From Actinomyces sp. AC-20-1 (GTDB lineage Bacteria; Actinomycetota; Actinomycetes; Actinomycetales; Actinomycetaceae), in contig NZ_JACJVC010000002.1 of NCBI RefSeq assembly GCF_023369555.1, positions 1 through 64,000 on the forward strand: DNA of 64,000 nt, read 5' to 3'. Under the pieces are notes generated by a model. It was not told the origin of the DNA. It was given only the letters and a program-made list of their open reading frames with translations, and did not search any database. Shown here piece after piece: positions 8,355 through 17,370 of the stretch; position 1 is the stretch's first letter; every line of letters starts with the position of its first letter. The position numbers were made by a program, and so were the translations under genes.

Positions 8355-9257
8355 GTGGGACGACACTCGGACGCCAGCTCCGCCGGCACGACCCTGGCCG
8401 AGCTCGGGGCCCTGGCCCGTCGCAGCCTGACGCGCAGCGCCACGGGCTCGCCCGCTCACCGCGGTGCCCCCGCCCGGCCCCGCACCTCCCCGGCCGTGCT
8501 GCGCGCCTCCGGTGCCGCGGCCGCGCTCGCCCTGGCGGTCTCCGGCGGCGCCTACGCCGCCGTCCAGGTCAGCGCCTCCGACGTGCGGCCCCTGACCGAG
8601 ACCCGGGCGCGGCTGCAGGCCATCGGCTCCACGGGTGAGGACGGGGGGACCACCTCCCTGGCGGTCTCCGGCGGCGCCGTCGCCGTCACCACCGTCACCG
8701 AGGACCAGGTGCAGGCCCACACCACCGTCGAGCGGCAGACTGACGCCCTGCTGACCGGCACGAGCGAGGTCGAGACCGCGGGCGTGGACGGCCTGACCCG
8801 CGTCACCTACCAGGTGGTGACCGAGGACGGTGTGGAGGTCTCGCGCGAGGCGGTCTCCAGCGTCGTCGTCACCGTCCCGGTCGAGGAGGTCGTCCTCGTG
8901 GGCACGGGCACGGACACGCAGGTCGCGCTCGCCGCCGCCGGTGACGGCACGACGGCCGCCTCCGCACAGGCGGCAGCCCAGGCGATGATGGCCTCCCACG
9001 GCTGGGACGACGCCGAGTTCCAGTGCCTGGTGAGCCTGTGGCAGCGCGAGTCGGGCTGGAGCTACCAGGCCCAGAACCCCTCCTCGGGCGCCTACGGGAT
9101 CCCGCAGGCCCTGCCGGGCTCGAAGATGGCCACGGTGGCCGCGGACTGGGCGACGAACCCGGTCACGCAGATCACCTGGGGCCTGCAGTACATCGAGGGC
9201 CGCTACGGCTCCCCGTGCAGCGCCTGGGCCCACTCCAACTCCGTCGGCTGGTACTGA
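8355..9257 (+). CDS. Secreted G5-domain protein with transglycosylase-like C-terminus
   Basis: A 300-aa exported cell-wall protein. A cytoplasmic Arg-rich stretch precedes a hydrophobic segment (AAALALAVSGGAYAAV, about residues 55-72) that acts as a signal or anchor. A G5 domain follows (TYQVVTEDGVEVSREAVSS). The C-terminal domain (FQCLVSLWQRESGW ... SGAYGIPQALPGSKM) is lysozyme-like, with a Glu in WQRESGW at the catalytic position, and resembles the soluble lytic transglycosylase / aggregation-promoting-factor type more than a true Rpf domain. It presumably cleaves peptidoglycan. The GTG start has GAGGAAC about 10 bases upstream. The next gene is a paralogue. Confidence 0.82.
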   Translation: MGRHSDASSAGTTLAELGALARRSLTRSATGSPAHRGAPARPRTSPAVLRASGAAAALALAVSGGAYAAVQVSASDVRPLTETRARLQAIGSTGEDGGTTSLAVSGGAVAVTTVTEDQVQAHTTVERQTDALLTGTSEVETAGVDGLTRVTYQVVTEDGVEVSREAVSSVVVTVPVEEVVLVGTGTDTQVALAAAGDGTTAASAQAAAQAMMASHGWDDAEFQCLVSLWQRESGWSYQAQNPSSGAYGIPQALPGSKMATVAADWATNPVTQITWGLQYIEGRYGSPCSAWAHSNSVGWY

Positions 9258-9348
9258 GCCCTGTCGGCTGGTGCCCGGCTGGCACTGAGCCGCCCCTGGC
9301 GGCCGCGGGACGTGACCTGTCCCATTGCCGCCCCCACCAGGGCTCCGT

Positions 9349-9354
9349 TACGTT
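9349..9354 (+). promoter_or_regulatory. -10 box of the second Rpf-like gene
   Basis: TACGTT lies 28 bases before the GTG, with GGAAGGA as ribosome site between them. The paralogues therefore seem to have separate promoters. Confidence 0.4.
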
Positions 9355-9382
9355 GGGTGCAGCCGACGGAAGGACCACTCAC

Positions 9383-10207
9383 GTGACACGGCACCACAAC
9401 GACGACGCCCCCAACGCGCTGAGCCACCTGCCCAGTGAGGCCGGCGCGCACGGCGCCGCGGAGGCGTCGAGGGCGGGTGCCCTGCTGCGGGCGGGCGCCG
9501 TGGCCGCGGCCCTCGCGCTCGCGGTCTCCGGTGGCGCCTACGCGGCCGTCCTGGGAGCGGGGGCCGGCGCGGTCCCGCTGACCGAGGCGCAGGCCCGCCT
9601 CGGTGCCCCCACCTCTGCGGGGCAGGCCGTCGCCACGGCTGCGGCGCTCGACGTGTCGACCACGCAGGTCGTCATCGAGACGGTGACGGAGGACGTCGCC
9701 GACCCCCACGGCACGGTGGAGCAGGAGTCCAGCTCCCTGGCCGCGGGCACCACCGAGGTGCAGACCGCCGGTGTGGACGGGGTCGTGCGCACCACGTACC
9801 AGGTGGTGACCGAGGGTGGTGTGGAGGTCTCGCGTGAGGCGGTCTCCAGCGTCGTCGTCACCCCGCGCACGGACGAGGTGGTCCTCGTCGGCACGGCCAG
9901 CGCCTCTAGCACCTCCGCGTCCGGCGGCTCCGCCGGGACGACGCCGACCACCACCACCGCGGTCAACGACGGCTCGGTGTGGTGGAGCCTGGCCCTGTGC
10001 GAGTCCGGTGGCAACGCCGCGATCAACACGGGCAACGGGTACTACGGCGCCTTCCAGTTCACCTTGTCCACCTGGCAGTCCCTGGGCGGCACGGGCTACC
10101 CGCACGAGAACAGCTACGAGACCCAGCTGGCCCTGGCGCAGGCCCTGCAGGCGCGTTCGGGCTGGGGCCAGTGGCCCGCCTGCGCCGCCTCCCTCGGCCT
10201 GCTCTGA
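9383..10207 (+). CDS. Resuscitation-promoting factor (RpfB-like, G5 + Rpf domains)
   Basis: A secreted muralytic enzyme of 274 aa. It has a short cytoplasmic N-terminus, a signal/anchor segment (GAVAAALALAVSGGAYAAV), a G5 domain almost identical to that of the preceding gene (TYQVVTEGGVEVSREAVSS), a Ser/Thr linker, and a C-terminal Rpf domain: SVWWSLALCESGGNAAINTG with the catalytic Glu, GYYGAFQFTLSTWQ, and a second Cys near the end (WPACAASLGLL) for the family disulfide. Rpf proteins cleave peptidoglycan and promote regrowth of dormant actinobacteria. The position before ksgA matches M. tuberculosis rpfB (Rv1009). The GTG start is preceded by GGAAGGA. Confidence 0.9.
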   Translation: MTRHHNDDAPNALSHLPSEAGAHGAAEASRAGALLRAGAVAAALALAVSGGAYAAVLGAGAGAVPLTEAQARLGAPTSAGQAVATAAALDVSTTQVVIETVTEDVADPHGTVEQESSSLAAGTTEVQTAGVDGVVRTTYQVVTEGGVEVSREAVSSVVVTPRTDEVVLVGTASASSTSASGGSAGTTPTTTTAVNDGSVWWSLALCESGGNAAINTGNGYYGAFQFTLSTWQSLGGTGYPHENSYETQLALAQALQARSGWGQWPACAASLGLL

Positions 10208-10302
10208 CCCGCAGCGGCGGCCCCTCCTCCGAGAGCGGGGCCCGGGCTGGGACCGGGATGACGGGCTTGCCGGGAAAGCGATGAGGGCACCAGACGAGAG
10301 GC

Positions 10303-10308
10303 TAGACT
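10303..10308 (+). promoter_or_regulatory. -10 box of the two-gene unknown cassette
   Basis: TAGACT 46 bases before the chosen ATG at 10355. With transcription from about 10315 the leader carries the GGAAGGGA ribosome site just before that ATG. Confidence 0.45.
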
Positions 10309-10354
10309 GACGGTGTGCTGCCCGTCGATGGCGGGCGGAGTGCGGAAGGGAAGT

Positions 10355-10657
10355 ATGAAGACCTACAGGGCGGCTACCTATCTCGAGCCTCCTGGCGCCG
10401 TTGACATCGACACATTCTGCCGCCTGCTTGAGGACGTGGTCAGATCTGCCTCAGCGGACAGCGACCACGACGTGGAGGTCGATGAGGTCGCGGTCATGCC
10501 TTCGGCTGGGCGTGTGAGGCTCGCACTGGCCATCAAGGCGGGCTCGGTCGCTGATGCGTCTGCGCAGGCGACGAGGGTCCTGGATGGGGCCCTGAATATG
10601 CTTCCGGACTACCGCGAGGGTGTCGTGAGGCGTCATCGCGAGATCTCCTACGTCTGA
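10355..10657 (+). CDS. Small hypothetical protein, first gene of cassette
   Basis: A 100-aa soluble acidic protein that I do not recognise. It has no signal peptide or membrane span. The sequence alternates hydrophobic and charged residues (VEVDEVAVMPSAGRVRLALA, then an Ala-rich helix), suggesting a compact alpha/beta fold. The ATG at 10355 is chosen over an upstream GTG because GGAAGGGA precedes it. It lies 5 bases before the next gene in the same direction, so the two are probably one operon and may be partners. Codon third positions are less GC-biased than in flanking rpf and rsmA, consistent with acquisition. Confidence 0.65.
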   Translation: MKTYRAATYLEPPGAVDIDTFCRLLEDVVRSASADSDHDVEVDEVAVMPSAGRVRLALAIKAGSVADASAQATRVLDGALNMLPDYREGVVRRHREISYV

Positions 10658-10662
10658 CGTTC

Positions 10663-11490
10663 GTGTACACCTATGAGAACGTGCGCGCTCAAGAGACGAG
10701 GATCGCCCACGGGCTCTTAGTGCTCAGGGAGCACCTCGGTAAGGTCCTTGCAGGGCTTGGAGGGGCGGTGCTGCTTGTTCCAAGCTTCTTCGACGGCAGT
10801 GGATTCGCCCGTCCTGCGTGGTGGTGGTTCTCGCTGCTTGCGGGCACCATGTTCTATGCCGGGGCTCTGGTCATGGACCTGCGGTTGCGTCCGAGCCGGG
10901 CAGACGTCCTCAAGGAGGCTCATCGGCTGGCTGAGGAGCACGCGCGTCGAGGGGAAGAGCTGGAGAAGGCCGTGCAGACCCTCGCCCGGCGCACGTTGTC
11001 GCGTATCGAGGCGACCCCTGCTGACACTCGCCTGTCTGTGTATTACCACGCTCAGGACGCGTTTGTCCGCGTGGCGAGGACCTCGGACAACCCCGAGCTT
11101 GCGAAGCCCGGTCGTGAGCGCTACCCCGATCGAGAGGGAGTGATCGCCAAGGCATGGCAGGCCAGGCGCCTCGTCGTCACGGACTTGCCGGAGGACCCTG
11201 ATGAGTGGGTCCAGGCCCGTCGACTGTACAGGATGAGCAACGAGGTCGCCCAAGGGATCTCGATGAAGAGCCGCTCGTATCTCGGGTTGCGGCTGGAGCA
11301 CGGAGTTGATCTCATCGGTGTGCTGATCGTGGAGAGCCTCAAGGCCGACGACATCACCGACAAGGTGGCCGATGCCTTCGAGACTGACCCGGTTCTCCAT
11401 GAGCTGCTCGCCGCGCTCAATGAGGTGGTTTTCGTATTGAGGCAGAGCTTCGACGCCCGTAGTGAGGATGGTAAGGACAGCAATGGCTGA
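10663..11490 (+). CDS. Membrane-anchored GAF-like protein, second gene of cassette
   Basis: A 275-aa protein of unknown role. It carries two membrane spans near residues 25-70 ([16 protein letters not shown] and [19 protein letters not shown]), then a charged helical stretch likely to form a coiled coil ([20 protein letters not shown]). The C-terminal domain of about 150 residues has GAF-like features: [17 protein letters not shown], the phrase [17 protein letters not shown] and [10 protein letters not shown]. That suggests a sensor facing the cytoplasm. It begins with GTG and overlaps the start of rsmA by 8 bases. This pair interrupts the usual rpf-ksgA neighbourhood. The GAF assignment is from pattern only. 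Confidence 0.65.
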   Translation: MYTYENVRAQETRIAHGLLVLREHLGKVLAGLGGAVLLVPSFFDGSGFARPAWWWFSLLAGTMFYAGALVMDLRLRPSRADVLKEAHRLAEEHARRGEELEKAVQTLARRTLSRIEATPADTRLSVYYHAQDAFVRVARTSDNPELAKPGRERYPDREGVIAKAWQARRLVVTDLPEDPDEWVQARRLYRMSNEVAQGISMKSRSYLGLRLEHGVDLIGVLIVESLKADDITDKVADAFETDPVLHELLAALNEVVFVLRQSFDARSEDGKDSNG

Positions 11491-12475
11491 TACCCCGGCG
11501 CCGACCAGCCTGCTCGGGCTTCAGGACGTGCGCGGCCTGGCCGAGGCCCTGGGGGTGCGTCCCACCAAGACCCTGGGCCAGAACTTCGTCCACGACGCCG
11601 GCACCGTGCGGCGCATCGTGCGCTCGGCGGGCGTGCGCGCCGGCGAGACGGTCCTCGAGGTCGGGCCGGGCCTGGGCTCGCTCACCCTGGCGCTCCTCGA
11701 GGCCGGCGCGCACGTGGTCGCCGTCGAGATCGACCCGCTGCTGGCGCGGGCGCTGCCCGTCACGGTGGCCTCCCGGATGCCCGAGGCGGCCGGGCGCCTG
11801 CGCGTCGTCACCGCGGACGCCCTCACCATCGACGGCCCGGCGGCGCTGGGGCTGTCCGACGGCGAGGCGCTGCCCACCCGGCTCGTGGCCAACCTGCCCT
11901 ACAACGTCGCCGTGCCCGTGCTGCTCACGCTCCTGGGCTGCCTGCCGTCCCTGCAGAGCGTCACGGTCATGGTCCAGGCGGAGGTCGCGGACCGCCTCGC
12001 CGCCCCGCCCGGATCGCGCACCTACGGGGTCCCGAGCGTCAAGGCCGCCTGGTACGCGGCGGCCCGCCGCACCGTCACCATCGGTCGCACCGTCTTCTGG
12101 CCGGTGCCCAACGTGGACTCGGCCCTCGTCGAGCTCACCCGCCGTGAGCCCCCGGCCACCGGTGCCGGCCGTGAGGAGGTCTTCGCCGTCATCGACGCGG
12201 CCTTCGCCCAGCGGCGCAAGACGCTGCGCAAGGCCCTGGCCCCGCTCGCCGGGAGCGCGGAGGCCGCCGAGCGGGCCCTGCGGGCCGCGGGCATCGACCC
12301 GGCCCGTCGCGGCGAGACCCTGGACGTGGCCGACTTCGCGGCCGTCGCCGAGCAGCTGACGGCCGCCGGGCTGCTCTCCTCAGGTGCTGAAATCCCCGAC
12401 GGCCCCGGGCACGCGGGGACCGAGCGAACCGACGCTGAGCCCGCCGGCAGCGGCCCCCGCCAGGAGGAGCAGTGA
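11483..12475 (+). CDS. rsmA: 16S rRNA dimethyladenosine transferase KsgA/RsmA
   Basis: Dimethylates A1518 and A1519 of 16S rRNA during late small-subunit assembly. Motifs seen are [10 protein letters not shown] (the N-terminal substrate loop), [19 protein letters not shown] (SAM motif I), [30 protein letters not shown] (motif IV, NLPY) and [12 protein letters not shown]. The length is 330 aa, slightly long because of a disordered C-terminal tail (after about residue 295). The ATG at 11483 overlaps the preceding gene by 8 bases. It overlaps ispE by 4 bases (GTGA), so the two are translationally coupled as in other actinobacteria. Confidence 0.95.
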   Translation: MADTPAPTSLLGLQDVRGLAEALGVRPTKTLGQNFVHDAGTVRRIVRSAGVRAGETVLEVGPGLGSLTLALLEAGAHVVAVEIDPLLARALPVTVASRMPEAAGRLRVVTADALTIDGPAALGLSDGEALPTRLVANLPYNVAVPVLLTLLGCLPSLQSVTVMVQAEVADRLAAPPGSRTYGVPSVKAAWYAAARRTVTIGRTVFWPVPNVDSALVELTRREPPATGAGREEVFAVIDAAFAQRRKTLRKALAPLAGSAEAAERALRAAGIDPARRGETLDVADFAAVAEQLTAAGLLSSGAEIPDGPGHAGTERTDAEPAGSGPRQEEQ

Positions 12476-13449
12476 GCCACCTCAGGGCCGTGCCCAGCCC
12501 GGACGAGCAGCCGCGCACCCGCTCCGGCTCCGCCACGAGCGTGCGCGTCGAGGCCCCGGGCCGCCTCACCCTCTTCCACAGCCGGGGAGCCGCCGGTGCC
12601 GACGGCGAGGCCCCGGCCACCAGCGTCTACCAGGCGGTCCGGCTCATCACCACCGTCACGGCCCGACGCCAGTCCCGTGACGCCCACGGCACCGTCACCC
12701 TCACCCCCGAGGAGCCGGGCGCCGGCCCGCTGGACACGCAGGGTCCCGCCGCCCGGGCCGCCCGGGCCCTGGCCCAGGCCGTCGGGGTCACCGAGGGCGT
12801 GGACCTCCTCCTGCGCCGGCGCGCGCCAGCCCGCTGCGGGCTGGGGGTCGGCGCCGCCGAGGCGGCCGCGACCCTCGTCGCCTGCAACCACCTGTGGGGG
12901 ACCGGCCTCACCCAGCCGGAGCTGCGCGCCGTCGCGGCCGGGCTCGGCGGGGACGCCGCCTTCCCCCTCACGGGCGCCTGCGCCGTCGGGCGCGGACGGG
13001 AGCTGAGCCCTGTCATGACCCGGGGCGCCTACCAGTGGGTGCTCGCGGTGCCCGAGGGGGGCCTGGACCCGGCTGAGGTCCTGGCCCGCCATGACGCGCT
13101 GGGCGTCGCCGGCCACGGCGGACCCCGGCCGCACCCCGGCCAGGAGGTCCCGGAGGCGCTCACCGCCGCCCTGCGCGCCGGTGACACCGCCGCCCTCTCC
13201 ACCCTTCTGCACAACGACCTCGAGGAGGCCGTCCTGTCCCTCAGACCCGTTCTCGCCGACGTCATCACCACCGCCGAGCGGGCCGGGGCGCTGCGCGCCC
13301 TCGTCGCCGGCACCGGCCCCGCCGTCGCCGCCCTCGTGGCGGACACGGTCGCCGCCGCGCGCGTCACCCGCGCCCTGAGCGCCAGCGGGCTCGTCGCCCA
13401 CGTCCTGCGCGCCGACGCCCCGGTCGCCGGCGCACGGGTGGTGGGCTGA
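12472..13449 (+). CDS. ispE: IspE-position GHMP kinase with degenerate ATP loop
   Basis: By position (between ksgA and an ABC-F gene) and overall fold this is 4-diphosphocytidyl-2-C-methyl-D-erythritol kinase of the MEP isoprenoid pathway. The sequence is divergent. The N-terminal motif that normally reads K-I-N-L has Arg-Leu-Thr-Leu ([10 protein letters not shown]), losing the usual catalytic Lys. The phosphate loop normally GLGGGSSDAA reads [11 protein letters not shown], losing both serines. The GADVP-type Asp is kept ([10 protein letters not shown]), and the third motif is AGTGPAV. At 325 aa the length is normal. It could be a drifted but working enzyme or a repurposed GHMP protein. The GTG start overlaps the rsmA stop. 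Confidence 0.72.
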   Translation: MSHLRAVPSPDEQPRTRSGSATSVRVEAPGRLTLFHSRGAAGADGEAPATSVYQAVRLITTVTARRQSRDAHGTVTLTPEEPGAGPLDTQGPAARAARALAQAVGVTEGVDLLLRRRAPARCGLGVGAAEAAATLVACNHLWGTGLTQPELRAVAAGLGGDAAFPLTGACAVGRGRELSPVMTRGAYQWVLAVPEGGLDPAEVLARHDALGVAGHGGPRPHPGQEVPEALTAALRAGDTAALSTLLHNDLEEAVLSLRPVLADVITTAERAGALRALVAGTGPAVAALVADTVAAARVTRALSASGLVAHVLRADAPVAGARVVG

Positions 13450-15341
13450 TGGCGCACCTCATCGGGCTCGAGTCCATCCGCGTCGTCGTCGGCTCACGCC
13501 TGCTCCTGGACGACGTCACCCTCGGCATCGAGGACGGCACGCGGGTCGGCGTCCTCGGCCCCAACGGCGCGGGCAAGTCCACGCTGCTGGCGGCCCTGGC
13601 CGGCACCCGCGAGGTGGACGGCGGGCGCGTCACCCGCGCTGGGGGCACCCGCGTCGCCCTGCTCACCCAGGCCGACGACCTCGCCCCCGGCACCACGGTG
13701 CGCCAGGCGGTCCACGGCGACGCCCCGGAGCACGAGTGGGCCTCCGACCCGGCCGTGCGCGACGTCCACGCGGGCCTCCTGGCGGACCTCGACCTGGGCT
13801 CCGACGTCGCCACCCTCTCCGGCGGCCAGCGCCGCCGGGTCGCCCTCGCGGCCGTCCTCACCGCCGAGGCCGACGTCGTGGTCCTGGACGAGCCCACCAA
13901 CCACCTCGACGTCGAGGGGGTGGACTGGCTCGCCCGGCACCTGAGCGCCCGGTTCTCCGGCCGACGCGCCTCCACGGGCGCACTCGTCACCGTCACCCAC
14001 GACCGCTGGTTCCTCGACGCCATCTGCACGCACGTGTGGGAGGTCGTCCCGGGCACCGACCCCGGCGGCGGCAGGCCGCAGGTGCCCGGCAGCATCGAGA
14101 CCTACGACGGCGGCTACGCGGCCTACGTCCTGGCCCGGGCTGAGCGCGCCCGCCAGGCCGCCGTCGCTGCTGAGAAGCGCGAGAACCTCCTGCGCAAGGA
14201 GCTGGCCTGGCTGCGCCGAGGGGCGCCGGCCCGCACCTCCAAGCCCCGCTTCCGCATCGACGCCGCCGAGGCGCTGATCGCGGACGTGCCGCCGCCTCGC
14301 GACACGGTCGAGCTCATGGCGATGGCCACCGCCCGCCTGGGCAAGAAGGTCCTCGACCTGGAGGACGTCACCGTCCGCTACCCCCGGCCGCAGGGCCCCG
14401 ACGGGCGGCCCGCCGGGGAGCGGGAGGTCCTGCGCAGGGTCACCTGGCGGCTCGCGCCCGGCGAGCGGGTGGGCGTCGTCGGCGTCAACGGCGCGGGAAA
14501 GACCACCCTCCTGCGCCTGCTCGAGGGCGTCCAGGAGCCCACCGAGGGGCGGGTCGTGCGCGGCACCACCGTCCAGGTGGCGACGCTGTCGCAGTCCACC
14601 CACGAGCTCGACGCCCTGGCGGATATGCGCGTGGTCGAGGCGGTGGCCGCCGTCGGCGAGCGCGTGACGGTCGGCGGCAAGGAGCTCACCGCCGCCCAGC
14701 TGGTCGAGCGCCTGGGCTTCACCCGCCAGCGCGCCTGGACCAGGGTGGCGGAGGTCTCCGGTGGCGAGCGCCGCCGCCTGCAGCTCCTGCGCCTGCTCAT
14801 GACCGAGCCGAACGTGCTCCTGCTGGACGAGCCCACCAACGACCTCGACACGGACACGCTCGCCGCCGTCGAGGACATCCTCGACTCCTTCCCGGGCACG
14901 CTCGTCGTCGTCTCCCACGACCGCTACCTCCTCGAGCGCGTCACGGACCACCAGGTGGCCCTGCTCGGCGACAGGGGCCTGCGGGACCTGCCCGGCGGTG
15001 TCGAGCAGTACCTCGAGATGCGCCGCGAGGCCCTGGCGGCGCAGGCCGGCGCCCCCGCGGTCCCCTCCGCGCGGGCGGGCGCCCCGCAGGGAGCGCAGGC
15101 GGGCGCCCTCAGCGGTGCCGAGCGGCGCGAGGCCATGAAGAACCTGGCCCGCGTCGAGCGGCGCATGGACAAGGCGGCCCAGGCCCTCGAGCGGCTGCAC
15201 GCTCGCATGGAGACGGTCTCCGCGGACCCCGCGCGCGTGGGCGAGCTCGTCGAGCTCGGGCGCGAGCTGGCGTCCGCGCAGGCCGAGCACGACGCGCTCG
15301 AGCTCGAGTGGCTGGAGGCCGCGGAGCTGCTGGAGCAGTAG
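13449..15341 (+). CDS. ABC-F family ATPase (duplicated ATP-binding cassette)
   Basis: A soluble 630-aa protein with two ATP-binding cassettes and no membrane domain. The first cassette has [21 protein letters not shown] and [12 protein letters not shown]. The linker after it is Arg/Lys-rich ([22 protein letters not shown]). The second has [21 protein letters not shown] and [12 protein letters not shown] predicted coiled-coil C-terminus follows (residues about 555-628). ABC-F proteins act on the ribosome (EttA-like translation factors or antibiotic protection). Its place after ispE is the common actinobacterial one, favouring a housekeeping role over resistance. The ATG overlaps the ispE stop by one base. 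Confidence 0.9.
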   Translation: MAHLIGLESIRVVVGSRLLLDDVTLGIEDGTRVGVLGPNGAGKSTLLAALAGTREVDGGRVTRAGGTRVALLTQADDLAPGTTVRQAVHGDAPEHEWASDPAVRDVHAGLLADLDLGSDVATLSGGQRRRVALAAVLTAEADVVVLDEPTNHLDVEGVDWLARHLSARFSGRRASTGALVTVTHDRWFLDAICTHVWEVVPGTDPGGGRPQVPGSIETYDGGYAAYVLARAERARQAAVAAEKRENLLRKELAWLRRGAPARTSKPRFRIDAAEALIADVPPPRDTVELMAMATARLGKKVLDLEDVTVRYPRPQGPDGRPAGEREVLRRVTWRLAPGERVGVVGVNGAGKTTLLRLLEGVQEPTEGRVVRGTTVQVATLSQSTHELDALADMRVVEAVAAVGERVTVGGKELTAAQLVERLGFTRQRAWTRVAEVSGGERRRLQLLRLLMTEPNVLLLDEPTNDLDTDTLAAVEDILDSFPGTLVVVSHDRYLLERVTDHQVALLGDRGLRDLPGGVEQYLEMRREALAAQAGAPAVPSARAGAPQGAQAGALSGAERREAMKNLARVERRMDKAAQALERLHARMETVSADPARVGELVELGRELASAQAEHDALELEWLEAAELLEQ

Positions 15342-15362
15342 CGGGGCCGGACGCTGCCCGGC

Positions 15363-15989
15363 TTACCGGCCGGCCTCGCGCAGCTGGGGGCGCGCCTCCA
15401 TGGCCCGCAGCCCGTTCCAGGCGAGGTTGACCATGTGAGCGGCCACCTCCTCCTTGCTCATCGTCCGGTTCTCCAACCACCACCAGGCCGGCGAGGACAC
15501 AATCCCCACGAGCATCTGCGCGTACAGGGGTGCCGTGCGCGGGTCCATGCCGTGCTCCTGGAACTGGGAGGCGAGGATCCCCGAGACCTGGATGGCGACG
15601 TCCGCCAGCAGGGTCGAGTACGTGCCCGCCGTGCGGTCCCCTGAGGAGGACAGGATCTGGAAGCCGTCGGGGGAGTCCTCGATGTAGGTCAGCAGGGCCA
15701 GGGCCGCGCGCTCCACCACGAGGGAGGGCGACGGCGAGGAGCGCAGCGCCTGGGTCACCGTGGTGGAGATGGCGCTGAGCTCGCGGTCCACGATGACCGC
15801 GTACAGGCCCTCCTTGCCGCCGAAGTGCTCGTAGACCACCGGCTTGGAGACCTTCGCCCGGGACGCGATCTCCTCGATCGCCGTGCCCTCGAAGCCCTTC
15901 TCCGCGAAGAGGGCGCGGGCGACGTCGATGAGCTGCTCGCGTCTCTCTCCCGCGCTCATCCGGGTCCGCTTGCTCGCCTTGGCTGCCAT
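15363..15989 (-). CDS. TetR-family transcriptional regulator
   Basis: A 208-aa one-component repressor. The N-terminal helix-turn-helix is clear: RREQLIDVARALFAEKGFEGTAIEEIASRAKVSKPVVYEHFGGKEGLYAVIVDRE. The ligand-binding half contains WWWLENRTMSKEEVAAH. The tetrad TetR-glmU-prs-mfd matches Rv1019 and its neighbours, so this is probably the conserved regulator of that locus. I chose the ATG at 15989 (MAAKASK); an ATG at 16001 would add four residues, and neither has a strong ribosome site. It converges on the ABC-F gene with only 21 bp between the stops. Confidence 0.9.
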   Translation of the reverse strand: MAAKASKRTRMSAGERREQLIDVARALFAEKGFEGTAIEEIASRAKVSKPVVYEHFGGKEGLYAVIVDRELSAISTTVTQALRSSPSPSLVVERAALALLTYIEDSPDGFQILSSSGDRTAGTYSTLLADVAIQVSGILASQFQEHGMDPRTAPLYAQMLVGIVSSPAWWWLENRTMSKEEVAAHMVNLAWNGLRAMEARPQLREAGR

Positions 15990-16075
15990 GCGGCCCATCA
16001 TGCCGCCTGGGCGGGGGAGCCGGTGGTGGGCCCGGCCTGTGAGAGGATGGCTCCGCGCTGCCCGAGGGCGCGCTT

Positions 16076-16147
16076 TCCGCCCTGGTGTAGTGGCAGCACG
16101 CAGGCCTTTGGAGCCTTGAGGCCCGGGTTCGAACCCTGGGGGCGGAG
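16076..16147 (+). tRNA. tRNA-Gln (anticodon TTG)
   Basis: The acceptor arm TCCGCCC pairs with GGGCGGA, with G as discriminator base. The T arm is CCGGG-TTCGAAC-CCTGG. The 7-base anticodon loop CTTTGGA has TTG at its centre. The D-loop contains GTAGTGGCAGCA, typical of actinobacterial tRNA-Gln. No 3' CCA is encoded. It lies between the divergent TetR and glmU genes. Confidence 0.93.
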
Positions 16148-16269
16148 CGGCGTGGGCAGGCCCTCACCTCCCGCCGGGGCGCCAGGCCCGCCCAGGACGT
16201 AGGATGACCCTGCTCCGCACAGCCGGGTCACGGTACGGCCGGCCCGCAGTCTCAGCGAGAAGAGGACCT

Positions 16270-17286
16270 GTGGCTCCCACGACCCCCTCAGCCGTCATCG
16301 TCATGGCGGCAGGCAAGGGCACCCGCATGCGCTCCGCCACACCCAAGGTCCTGCACCGCATCGGCGGCAGGAGCCTGCTCGACCACGCCGTCAGCGCCGC
16401 CCGCGCCCTGGCCCCCGAGCACCTGGTGGTGGTCGTGCGCCACGAGCGCGACGCCGTCGTCGCCCACCTCGCCGAGGTCGCCCCCGACGCCCTGCCCGCG
16501 GACCAGGACGAGGTCCCCGGAACCGGGCGTGCGGTCGCCTGCGGCCTGGCGGCCCTGCCTGACGGCCTCACCGGCAGCGTCGTCGTCACCAGCGGCGACG
16601 TCCCCCTCCTCGACACCGCGACCCTGGAGGCGCTGGTCGCCCAGCACGCCGAGCGCGGCGACGCCGTCACCCTGCTCACCACCGAGCTCGCCGACCCCAC
16701 CGGCTACGGCCGTGTGCTGCGCGAGCGGGCCGAGGGTCCCGGCGCGGACCCGCTGAGCGTCGTCGCCGTCGTCGAGCAGCGTGACGCCACCGAGGCCCAG
16801 CGTGCCGTGCGCGAGGTCAACGCCGGTGTCTACGTCTTCGACATCGCCCTGCTGCGCCGGGCCCTGGACACCCTGGGCACCGACAACGACCAGGGTGAGG
16901 TCTACCTCACCGACGTCGTCGCCCGCGCCCACGCCCAGGGGCTGTCCACCTCCGCGCTCCTGGTCGGTGACCACTGGCTCGTGGAGGGCTGCAACGACCG
17001 CGCCCAGCTCGCCGCCCTCGGCGCCGAGCTCAACCGCCGCGTCCTGGCCCGCTGGATGGAGGAGGGCGTCGGCGTCACCGACCCCGCCACCACCTGGGTC
17101 GACGTCGACGTCGAGCTCGCCCGGGACGTGACCCTCGAGCCGGGCGTCGTCCTGCACGGGCGCACCAGGGTCGGCGAGGGGGCCCGCGTGGGCGCCCACA
17201 GCGTCCTGTCCGACGTCGAGGTGCCGGCAGGAGCCGTCGTCACGCCCTTGACGCAGCTCGACGGGAGCCCTCGTCAGGACCGGTAG
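16270..17286 (+). CDS. glmU: GlmU N-acetylglucosamine-1-phosphate uridyltransferase, C-terminal domain truncated
   Basis: The N-terminal pyrophosphorylase domain is complete: VMAAGKGTRMRSATPKVLH (nucleotide loop), GTGRAVACGL, GDVPLLD, REVNAGVYVFD and TDNDQGEVYLTDVV. It makes UDP-GlcNAc for peptidoglycan. After the helix LNRRVLARWMEEGV, only the first few coils of the left-handed beta helix are present (TWVDVDVELARDVTLEPGVVLHG to VLSDVEVPAGAVVT). The protein ends at 338 aa, against about 450-490 for bifunctional GlmU. The catalytic and acetyl-CoA-binding part of the GlcN-1-P acetyltransferase is thus missing. The GTG start has AGAGGA 4 bases upstream; TAGGAT at about 16200 fits as -10. prs follows. 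Confidence 0.85.
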   Translation: MAPTTPSAVIVMAAGKGTRMRSATPKVLHRIGGRSLLDHAVSAARALAPEHLVVVVRHERDAVVAHLAEVAPDALPADQDEVPGTGRAVACGLAALPDGLTGSVVVTSGDVPLLDTATLEALVAQHAERGDAVTLLTTELADPTGYGRVLRERAEGPGADPLSVVAVVEQRDATEAQRAVREVNAGVYVFDIALLRRALDTLGTDNDQGEVYLTDVVARAHAQGLSTSALLVGDHWLVEGCNDRAQLAALGAELNRRVLARWMEEGVGVTDPATTWVDVDVELARDVTLEPGVVLHGRTRVGEGARVGAHSVLSDVEVPAGAVVTPLTQLDGSPRQDR

Positions 17287-17370
17287 GACCCGGGGCCGCC
17301 AGACCACCACCCACACCCAACCACACCCAACCAAGCCGGGGCACTAGGGCCTCAAGAGGGGACACAGTTC

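Noticed and set aside
13449-15341. Antibiotic-resistance ABC-F
   Set aside because: The position directly after ispE is the conserved housekeeping one in actinobacteria and there are no mobile-element signs around it.
16204-16269. N-terminal extension of GlmU from an upstream ATG
   Set aside because: The added residues precede the nucleotide-binding strand without family similarity, and AGAGGA marks the GTG at 16270.
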